Positions 55,262 to 64,000 of a stretch of DNA of 64,000 bases are shown here, one piece after another. The position numbers and the translations under genes are program-made. Source of the DNA: Linum tenue (Eukaryota > Streptophyta > Magnoliopsida > Malpighiales > Linaceae); contig CAMGYJ010000006.1 in the NCBI GenBank assembly GCA_946122785.1, forward strand, positions 1 through 64,000, given 5' to 3'. The notes beneath the pieces were generated by a model. The model ran no database searches and had not been told where the DNA came from. It saw only the letters and a list, made by a program, of their open reading frames with translations. Each line of letters opens with the position of its first letter. Positions within the stretch are counted from its first letter, which is position 1.

Positions 55262-55395
55262 ACAATAATGATTCCTTGCTCGGTTGCAAGGGAATGAGCC
55301 GGTTTTGGCCTTGGAGTTTTATTGGGTTTGGGCTTATTTAAATAAATAATCGAATACCACTAGGTTGCCATTTGGTCCAATAGAAAGTAGCGGCA
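55262..55395. repeat. Right arm of the imperfect inverted repeat pair
   Basis: The reverse complement of this segment resembles 51825-51950. The pair encloses about 3.3 kb. Confidence 0.5.
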
Positions 55396-56429
55396 CCCGT
55401 GCCACACTTTCTTCCGCGGCATTGTAGAATTGACCATATTATGTATCCAATTATCCAAATCTTGTTTCCTTATTATATTAATAATTAATAAATGTTTGTT
55501 GCTCTATTTTGTATAATATTTCCTTATAATTAATTGTAAATAACGTTTTCTAATGGATGACTCCAAACTGCCTATCTATCTGTATTCTTTAAAATATAAC
55601 GAAGAGTTTCTCCATTTACATTTTGGTGTTTCAAATTTTAAGAATTTTTACGCATGCACGTCAACAACACTAACGACCAATCAAATATTTTTCTTACCAT
55701 TTTTTCTGTAGATCTAACAATTGAAAGAGTAATTTATTTTTTATTTAGCTTTCTCATTTTAGTTTTTCGTTTATCTAATAAGAATGTGCCACCTAGCTCT
55801 CTCTCTCATTTGTAATCCCCCTACTTTTCTTAATTGATTTGCATTTGTTTCATTTCAATTCCAAATCTAGATATTATTGTGCCAAAAACTATATTTTATG
55901 TAAAAAAAATTCAAGAAATGATCATGACCTCGTGTTCATTAGTCAAGTTCCTATTCGGCAAAAAATACTAATCTATATAAACACCATTCAGTTCTATATT
56001 CTACAGGGTCATTCAACACCATAACTCACGAGTCACGTTTCTATTATACAAAATTACTAAACTATATTAATATCGTTTAAATTTATACAACCAATATCAT
56101 ATACAACAATTTTACATGTAAAAAATATTGTGATTAGACACAAATCAAACTATTATAAAAAAAATCATGTTCCGAAAATCTGATGGTGACCAAAGCTAGT
56201 AGAATATAGAGTACATGGGCACGTATTGATCATACCGATTAGTACAAGCTTACATATTTAAGTAAGATTTCCCGAGGAATTAGCTAGGACTGGAACATAA
56301 GGTAATGGTTGGTACTGTGAAGATATCATAAGATCAAATGTAATTAGAAAAATATATAAAATATCAACATAAAAAATAAAAGCATATATATATCAATATC
56401 AAGAGAATTCATAAATGTGGGTATCAGAG
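55396..56429. other. AT-rich intergenic DNA
   Basis: No gene, RNA or bounded repeat is recognised. Confidence 0.5.
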
Positions 56430-56438
56430 TTAAGATAA

Positions 56439-57716
56439 GGTTTAATACTTCTGTATAGCCATAACTTTCACGATTTTGACAAATATAGCCACTTTTTGAA
56501 AAATACACAGACATAGCCACACTTTTAAAACATTGTTGACTAATCTAGCCATTTCCCTCGAAACATTTAACGACGTTAACGTCCCTGTCAGTTAAGTGAA
56601 CGAATAGCCGATCTATCTGCCACATGAAAGACACGTCAACGCCAACGAGACTAACTAAGCGACGTGGACACCACCACGTCAGATAATGAAAAATATTTTT
56701 TAATAATTTTTTATATATATCTGACATGGATTCCACCACAATTTATCGTATAATATAAATTAGTTCCCCTTTAATTCCAATATTGTGTCATTAACCTCTG
56801 CCATCTTCCCAGATCTGAAATCCACCTACGCCCCTTTTTCTTCTTCCCAACCGAAACTCTCAAATCCTTGCACAACAACGCCCTTCTTCTTCTTCATTTG
56901 ATAAAATCCATTTCGTTTCTCACCATCGAACCCGTCCTCCGTTGATGAACCGATTGGCCAAATCACACCCATACCCTAAACCTATAATCAACATCCACCA
57001 GCTCATAAATGCAAATCCCTATTCCCCAATCATCTATTGTCGCCATCGTTCTACCTCCGTCCAATGAAGAAGCATCCATTGAGAGGTTGTGGGGTTGAAG
57101 AAATCAATAATGGAGACTGACGAGGGCACAAGGCAATCCATCCCAAAACTGGCCTCGAGTAATAAATCTTGATTGCAGGAGGGATGGTGGTCGGATTCCA
57201 AAACGGTCTCTGCTTTGTGTTTGAGGTCAATGATTGTAGACGGAGACCATTCGAACTGGCCGCCGATGTAGCAGGGGAAGTTTTCCTACCACCTTCCACC
57301 CCGCCGCTTCCGAACCGTCGTAGTCAGAACCGCCGTCCGATGCTACTCTCCGGCCGGATGCATGGCTTCTCTTAGTCAGAGATCGAGCACGAAGGATGGG
57401 ATCGAAGGATAGGGTCAGTCGAGAGAGAAGGAGATGAATAGATGAGGGAAAAGGGAAAGTGATTCCATCGCTTTCTCTCTCCCTTTCTTACTTTATTTTT
57501 AACTAATTATTTATGTATTAATTAAAAAATCAATGTTTTCCACCTGGCAAGTACGCAAGTTAAAACATGCCACATCAGCCGCTGCAGTTAGTCCAGTCAG
57601 CGAGTTATGTGAACCGTCAAAGAATTAGACGGAATTGGCTATATCTGTGTATTTTTCAAAAAGTGGTTATATTTGTCAAAACCGTGAAAGTTATGGCTAT
57701 GCAAGTGTATTAAACC
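56439..57716. mobile_element. Non-autonomous MULE with 9-bp target duplication
   Basis: Inverted repeats of about 90 bp: the left starts GGTTTAATACTTCTGTATAG and the right, reversed, GGTTTAATACACTTGCATAG; both continue CCATAACTTTCACG. Perfect 9-bp target duplications TTAAGATAA lie at 56430-56438 and 57717-57725. The interior (56760-57470) is GC-richer with short open frames on both strands but no recognisable transposase or host gene. Same TIR family as 16234-17871. Length is 1278 bp. Confidence 0.92.
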
Positions 57717-58296
57717 TTAAGATAATTCGGCTAAGCTAGATTCTTTTATTATTTTTCCACCTTCGGGTTGGGATATATAAAAGAGTTGTGAAAATAACAA
57801 CTCAAATCTTAGCCTTCCATTATCTTCTCATTTTTCCTATTTTCAAATTAGTGGTACGGATTAATTTACGGGCAATTTTGGAATGGAAAAACTTTCCACA
57901 TCGAATTCTTTTCCATTTTCTATATAATCTCTCTTCATTAATATTTTTTTTTGTATTTTGTATAATTGTAGGATTTTTTTCGCTTTGTCCTTTTTGGAGC
58001 AGGGTTTCTCGGCGCTAGCGCTTCGATGGTTTCCCCGACGATGGGGGAACTGATCCTAAGCAAGAAGCCGCCTGCTCAGACTACAGGCAGTCGTCGCCGG
58101 ACAGAGTGGGTGAATAAGAAACACAACAATTGCGGAAGACGGCAAAGTCCTCCTGTGCTACGTAGTTGTTCTAGTCGGAGGCCATGGTGGAAGATTTTCC
58201 AGAGCTCTCGCCGGGCAGCTGGGCCCAGAGCTAAGGGAGAATCAACAGTCCCCTCGAGCGTCGGCACGGGACGACAGCTAACGCTTTAACGAGTCG

Positions 58297-59596
58297 TTGG
58301 CCCCAGATTCATGGTATGTTACTGAGTCGGTTAATAAAAATATCCATGAAGCCATGAAGGATGATGATATCGAAGATGAGATTCCGGAGGACGATGTTCC
58401 GCGATGCCCGACCATACCTTTCAAGGCCATGAAAAGGCAGCTTATCGACGCAAGTGGCGCTCGACACTCATTGTCAAGGCCCTTGGGAATTTTTTTTCAT
58501 TTCCAGTCCTGTCAAAATAACAGGAGATGCTTTGGGCAATGCATGGAAGTCTTTAGATATCAAGCTTATCTTTTTGTTTCTATGTGGTTCGATTTACAAG
58601 TCGATACGATTAGCAAGCATCTACAGGGGCCCTTGGATGATTTGGGGTCATTTTCTGACAGTCCATCCTTGGAGGCAGGGATTTGATCCTATACTTGCCG
58701 AGTTATCTTCTACTATGGTTTGGGCTCGTCTTTCGAGCCTTCCATTGGAGTTTTTTATCGAGAGGCGATGGAGCATATTGCTCAGCGTATTGGTCAGCCA
58801 GTGCGTGTGGATAAAGCTACGATTACGGGAAGTGGACTAGAGCAAACCCCTTCTCGATAGCTACCGTATTGAGTGGAGGAATTATTATATAGAGTATGAA
58901 GGGCTGCATAATATCTACACGGAATGTGGGAAATATGGCCATGCCAAACCCTCCTGCCAGTGCCCGTCATTGCATCATCCTCTTACAAGCCCTACTCTGG
59001 TTGCTGACGTCACATCTGAGAATCCCAATACACCCAACACGGAGAAGCAGGTAGCCCATGAGCTGGTTTATGGGGATTGGATGGTGGCTAAACCAAAGGG
59101 GAAGAAGGGGAAACAACAACAAAGAGTCACCTCTTCTTCCAGTACCAGGATAGTGAGGGAGAAGGAAACTTCGGGTTCACATTTTTGGGTATTGGAAGAG
59201 GTGATAGAGCACGTTGACATGAACATGGTAGACCTCTCATCGAAGGCAAACCCAGTTGTTGAGCAAAGGGATATCGTAGCAACAATGACGAGTAATACTA
59301 CTTCGACCATTGCGGCAAATGGTGATCAAGCGCAAGGGGGCCTCATCTTTATTACAACAATCTCTCCTGCTGCTATTCCCCATGTGGCGGAAGACGGGCT
59401 TATAGATTTCCCAGTAAGTCAGTCCGAACTCCCATGGGGGAAGGACAGGTTTCCAAATCCACAGGTATCCAAGACGTTGACGGTGAAGGCAACAGGTACA
59501 CCGACGACACAACAAACAGGCAAGCTGCAGCTTTTGAGCAAGACTGCGTTTACCAAAAAGAAGGGAGGCTCAATAGCTAAGTGTTGGGAAAACTAG
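58297..59596 (+). pseudogene. LINE ORF1 (DUF4283 / zinc-knuckle protein)
   Basis: In successive frames: PRCPTIPFKAMKRQL; then VKITGDALGNAWKSL and YRGPWMIWGHFLTVHPWRQG, the DUF4283 core of plant LINE ORF1; then YRIEWRNYYIEYEGLHNIY and ECGKYGHAKPSC, the zinc-knuckle region. The first of the usual cysteines reads as tyrosine (IYTEC rather than an I-C-x-x-C form), so the knuckle is damaged. A long open frame (58970-59596) with a lysine-rich patch (KPKGKKGKQQQ) forms the C-terminal part. ORF1 proteins bind the LINE RNA. Confidence 0.75.
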
Positions 59597-60066
59597 ATCT
59601 GGCAAATTACAACCTGACCCGTTGACCCGACCCGAACCCGCTTGAATAGTAGAAGTTTTTATAACCCAAAACCCAAATGACCCAAACCCGATAACCTGTG
59701 ATTTTTTGGGTCGGGTTGGATGGGTTAGCGGGTCAACCCGTTAGACCCGTTCCATTTTATATTTAACTCCCAAAATGATAAAATCAGTCATAAGTTGGTG
59801 AGATATTTAAAAAATTCACAAGGATTTGAATGACATGTTTGGAGTTTAAGGATAATCAAATATCATGTGTTTCTTGTAGTAGCATCACTCTTGTGATTGT
59901 TTTTTGACGATTTGTGCAATTTGTATATCATTTCATTAACATGGGAGGATTTGAGAATATGTTAATTGACATGTGTTAGGTAAACCATTGTCATGCATAT
60001 GTGAAAATTTGTGTTCTTTCTCATGTTAGAAATTCTTTCTTGACATGAGAGTTTTGTTTCTTTCTT
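59597..60066. repeat. Repeat insert between LINE ORF1 and ORF2
   Basis: Starts with a palindromic block (CCTGACCCGTTGACCCGACC ... GGGTCGGGTTGGATGGGTTA) of the type found at hAT MITE ends, followed by AT-rich DNA. No target duplication was found; part may be LINE-derived. Confidence 0.45.
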
Positions 60067-61480
60067 GTTAGAGTTTTGTAGGTCGATGAGACCAGACATT
60101 CTCTTTATTTTGGAACCTCATATTAGTTGTGTCACTACAGCGGAGGTCATCTCTCGTATGGGGTTTGATGGTTGTTTGGTTGTTGATGCTGTAGGTTTCT
60201 CTAATGGTATCTGGGTGCTCTGACATACACATAATATCAATGTTACCTCTATGTGTGAATAGGAACAGATGATTCACATGAGATGCACTCGGAGGAGTTC
60301 TCCTAGACAAGAAATTCTAGTATCTACAACCTCTTTATCGTGGGCGCTTGTGTTAGCTAAATATGGAACAAAGAGGGTCTTTTTCCCCTCAGCTTAGCCG
60401 GTTCTAGATCACCCTGCAGAAATGGAATCGAGAAGTCTCTGAGAATATTCTTCGCCGCAAAGGACATCTTTGTCAGAGTTTGAGGGAGCTTGAAGCAAGG
60501 AATGAAGCTTCCCCCAATCCAGCTTCCCTTCATGAAGAAAAAGACACCGAGATTGCATTGGAAGATACTCTCTGGAAAGAGACCTTGCTATGGTTTCAAA
60601 AATAAAGGTCATCATGGATAGTGGAGGGAGATCGTAATACCCGATACTTTCATCTTTCCACCCTGAAGCAACGACAGTTTAATAAAATTCTTGGCTTGCG
60701 GGACTCATCTAGGGAATGGGTCTTCGAAGATGAAGAACTGAAGTTGATGGCGAAAGACTTTTATGTTTCTCTTTTTACGGGGGAGTAGGGAGCTGCGTCT
60801 TACTTTCCGACGCTCTTCGAGCATCTCAGTGCTAGGGTGAGGACGGCAATGGGCTTTCCATTCCTATCCGAAGAAATTTGAGGAGGTGTCAAAATCATGG
60901 GGGGGGGGGGCTTCAAAGCCCCTTGGCCGGATGGTTTCCCTCCAGTTTTCTACCAGAAGTGTTGGGAAGTGGTTGGTCCATCAGTTTCTGACTTTGCTGC
61001 TGAATTTTCTAGGTCCCGGGTAATATTTTAGTTGTGAATTATACTCTCATTTGCTTGATCCCTAAGAAAGAGAGCTCGGAAATCATCATGCAATTTTTCC
61101 AGATAGGGCTCTATAATGTGGTGTATAAGACCCTCACGAAGGTCCTCGTCAACAGACTTAAACCCTTGATTAGTTCTTTAATCCATCCGACCCATACGAG
61201 CTTTTTTCCCGGATGACACATTACGGATAATATCATTATCAATCAAGAATTCATCCACTCGATGGGTCAAGAATAGGGGGAAAAGGTCAAATGGTCCTGA
61301 AAATTGATTTTGCCAAAACTTATGATCGTCTCTGCTGGAGATTTCTGCGGGAAACTTTGGACGCGGTGGGTCTTCCAGAGGAAGTGATTAATGTTATTAT
61401 GTAGTGTGTCTCTTCTGTTTCCATGCAGGTTCTTTGGAATGGCTGTTTGACGGAGGAATTTACTCAATCCTAGGGTCTAC
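60067..61480 (+). pseudogene. LINE ORF2 endonuclease and reverse transcriptase, decayed
   Basis: Endonuclease: MRPDILFILEPHISCVTTAE and DAVGFSNGIWVL (60080-60220). Linker: GDRNTRYFHLSTLKQRQFNK (~60630). Polymerase: PWPDGFPPVFYQKCWEVVGP (~60920), YTLICLIPKKESSEI (~61040), then KTLTKVLVNRLKPLI and HITDNIIINQEFIHSM. A run of ten or more G at about 60899-60910 breaks the frame. The YADD catalytic region is absent because the LINE is cut near 61487. Confidence 0.8.
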
Positions 61481-61487
61481 GCCAAGG

Positions 61488-62300
61488 GTGTATATTGAGT
61501 TAATAGATTACACCTAGCAAACTTCCGACGGGGGGAATAATCGTTGGGCGAAGACGGTGGAAACCGACTAATCTACCACCACAAATGATTATCAAAACCC
61601 CACATAACATAAGCTTACTTCGGTAATCTCAATAACGCAACATACCACGGTAATTCCAAATACGAACACGAACATGAGAACCACGATGGATGAAATACGA
61701 GATATGATTAACGAAGTGAAAAGAAGTAACAAGAGTTTGGAATGAAAAGTGGACAGAGTTTCGGCTAACTTCAAATACAAGAAAGGAAGAACAAAGTATA
61801 TAAATAGGGTGTATAGTGCGTGTGTACTCCCCCTTTCAACACAAACCCTCCCTCTATTTATAGTACTATTTCAGCTGCTTGCTTGCTCCATTTGTCCAGC
61901 TACCCCAATTGTTTACTTTAAAAACCCAGCTACTTGCTTTCAATGGCCAGCTGCTTGCTTGTAATAAATGGACCGGCTAGCTTGTCTCTCGACCAATTTG
62001 ATTTGCGGCAGCTACTAGCTTTCAATGGCCAGCTGCTTGCTTGTAATAAATAGACCAGCTAGCTTGTTTTTCTATGGTCGAGAGACGAACACAAATGGAG
62101 GAACACAAATGGAGGAGCTGCTTGCTTCCCAATAATGGAGCTGCTTGCATCCCAATTTGGACGTGAGTCACTAGCTTCAGCTACTAGCTTCCGCTACTAG
62201 AATCCCAAAATGAACTAGCTTTTCCTTATGTTTAGCAGTAGGCAGTTTGACTCTGCATTTTGCGGTTTGACTCTCTTTCCGTGATTCATCACCATAATAC
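61488..62300 (-). repeat. LTR-like sequence with AGCTGCTTGCTT repeats
   Basis: Begins TGTATATTGAGTTAATAG directly after LINE sequence. It contains a minus-strand TATA-like CTATAAATAG (~61853-61862) and at least six copies of the word AGCTGCTTGCTT or close variants (61870-62150), including a ~90-bp tandem unit (CAATGGCCAGCTGCTTGCTT, ~61940 and ~62021). A possible end is CATAATACA at ~62294-62302. No target duplication or internal region is found, so a solo LTR is only a suggestion. Confidence 0.4.
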
Positions 62301-62339
62301 ACGATCGGGGTGGATCCGGTCCTTAAGCCTCATTGTTTA

Positions 62340-64000
62340 AGGAGATTCTTAAACTATTTTTATTGGCTGATACTAGATTAGGTAGTTAATGATGGTTAGT
62401 AGTTAATATTTAGTTTGAATAAATAAGATATTATAAAAATATAATTAATATTACTCATTAATGATTCTTTTTCTCTCTCTCCCTTGATCTTCTCCATAAC
62501 TCTCTCTCTCCACTACAATGAAAAGGAAATTTGAAATTAATTTAATTAAATATTATTATTTAATATTTAATAGATTCAAACTTAATACTTTTTTAATTTT
62601 TAAAATTAAAACTGAAAATTGAAAATATGTGTTCTCTGTCTCACTTCGTGGCAACTTGCAATGCATTATTAACATTTTGCAATGACATTATCAGCATTTA
62701 TGAAATGAATCGTTATTATTATACCTCATTACTATTAACGATTTCAATATACTTATCAATTCTTTACAATTACATTATTAACAGTTTTGGATCAATTGTT
62801 ACCGTTTTATGGTTTCGTCATCAACACCTATGAATGAATCATTAAAGTTATGTAACATGGTCATTAACAGTTTGAATAACAATATCATTGATTTACAACA
62901 TCTTTAGTACTAATGATTCACATTTTCACATCATGTTTATAACTATCTAGTCATGGCCTCTTTCAATGATTTATAATGATATCATTAACGTTTTATGATT
63001 AATTAATATTGCTTTAAATTATCATTCTCAATTATCATAAAGCACAATATTGATTTTCAACATCTTGGGTACTTGTGACATAGTGCACCTATGTGATTCA
63101 GTCAAACAAACATTGTCAAGAAAAATATTAGCTCAAGCAAACCAACATTCACGCCTCAACACCAAACTTTTAATAACAATACAATAAATCATTGATAATG
63201 AAAAGTATTTCGTTGAAAATAAACACAAACATCAATATAATAATGTCCGACTTCAACATTATAAAATAATATCAAGCTTTTAATAAGATATTAAAAACCA
63301 TTAATAACAAATGAGCAAGTCACTGATAAGGAAATAGATTTTTGTAATAAAAAAATATTGATAATACTTAATTGTTTAATGTCAAATGGCACTAAAAACA
63401 CATTAATAACTAACATGTGTTTAATGAATAATGCAACCAAAAACTTTGATAATGGTAACAACTAATAATTGTTAAGTACCTTACTAAATATTATTAATAT
63501 CTTATTTTTTCAAACTTTGATAATGCTTATACACATCCATTAATAATAACACCAACTACGTTACTAACTTAGTCTGAAAGGTTAATAACCATAGTTATAT
63601 CATTACACACAAATTCACTTTTGCTAATGTCATAAACAAACGAATACCTAATAAGTATGCTTCTTGATAATGACATTTGACAAAGTTACAACCATAAACA
63701 GAAAAATGTTAATAATACAAATCAATGAAATAAATTGTTGCTAATGGTTGTATTGTGCTTGCAAAAAACATTAATAATAGCACTTCAAATGATTATAAAT
63801 CATTGCGAACCAAATTGATAATACGATGTAATAGTATATGAACTTCAAGTACCAACAAATTAAAAACACAATTTCACTTTTGCTAATGTTATAAACAAAA
63901 CAAAACATAAAAAGTTAATAATGTCATATAACATTATTAAAAAACCTGTCGAACAACATTAATAATAACACAAACGAATACCTAAAACGAAAAATCCTAA
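62340..64000. other. AT-rich repetitive DNA
   Basis: No gene is seen. Words such as CATTAACAG, CATTATTAAC and ATTAACATTTT recur at irregular spacing in 62640-63020, and their complements (TTAATAAC, TTAATAATG) dominate 63180-63960, suggesting a large decayed palindromic or satellite-like repeat. Confidence 0.4.

Larger units (their letters stand above)
58020..61487 (+). mobile_element. Decayed LINE, plus strand
   Basis: ORF1 (58297-59596) and ORF2 (60067-61480) parts of a plant L1-type LINE appear in order, with many stops and frame changes. A repeat insert of about 460 bp lies between them and LTR-like sequence cuts off the polymerase at about 61487. Neither the 5' end nor the poly(A) end is defined. 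Confidence 0.8.

Overview
This window is plant nuclear DNA, almost certainly from a dicot. The evidence is GT-AG spliced genes with orthologues throughout plants, plant-type Ty3/gypsy (Athila-like), LINE, Mutator (MULE) and hAT elements, and AT-rich intergenic sequence. I could not assign a species. There are no bacterial operons, CRISPR arrays or prophage. Three host genes look intact: the 18-exon ribosome-biogenesis GTPase gene BMS1 (+ strand, 6618-15749), an ER-type ADP/ATP carrier of the ER-ANT1 class (- strand, 38931-41770) and a universal-stress-protein-domain gene (- strand, 49506-50395). A fourth, replication protein A (RPA1)-like gene (- strand, 18.4-28.2 kb) is degenerate and is split by a retrotransposon.

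Layout. 1-1933: the 5' end of a minus-strand Ty3/gypsy element (LTR 745-1257, primer site, broken gag) inserted in a MULE whose right end is at 1933. 3687-6273: a Pack-MULE carrying pieces of a host gene, ending about 345 bp upstream of the BMS1 start codon. 6274-15749: BMS1, including one intron with U12-type AT-AC signals. 16234-17871: a second MULE with a perfect 9-bp target duplication, about 0.5 kb past the BMS1 stop. 18878-26380: a complete Athila-like element (two 1.4-kb LTRs, 5-bp target duplication) with gag and protease but no reverse transcriptase or integrase core, sitting inside the RPA-like pseudogene. 28.6-29.5 kb: microsatellite and TTTGT-rich minisatellite. 30732-31515: a 5'-truncated LINE with 17-bp target duplications. 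32-37.2 kb: MITEs, SINE-like tRNA promoters and another LINE piece split by a MITE.

38-42.7 kb: the carrier gene, flanked by a pair of ~360-bp direct repeats, then a degenerate telomere-like TTTAGGG tract. 44389-44884: hAT MITE. 45252-48996: a compact LTR retrotransposon with 362-bp LTRs, tRNA-Met primer site, 5-bp target duplication and a GC-rich unrecognised open frame, itself carrying a hAT MITE. 49.5-50.4 kb: the stress-protein gene. 51.8-55.4 kb: nested hAT and MuDR transposase remnants between imperfect inverted repeats. 56439-57716: a third MULE of the same TIR family. 58.0-61.5 kb: a decayed LINE. The last 1.7 kb is AT-rich repetitive DNA.

The host genes act in unrelated processes (40S ribosome assembly; adenylate transport across the ER membrane; a stress-related UspA fold) and do not form a cluster. 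The region's character comes from repeated nested transposition. The best candidates for undescribed biology are the compact LTR element at 45.25-49.0 kb, the gag-protease-only Athila-like element, the Pack-MULE upstream of BMS1, and the AT-AC intron of BMS1.
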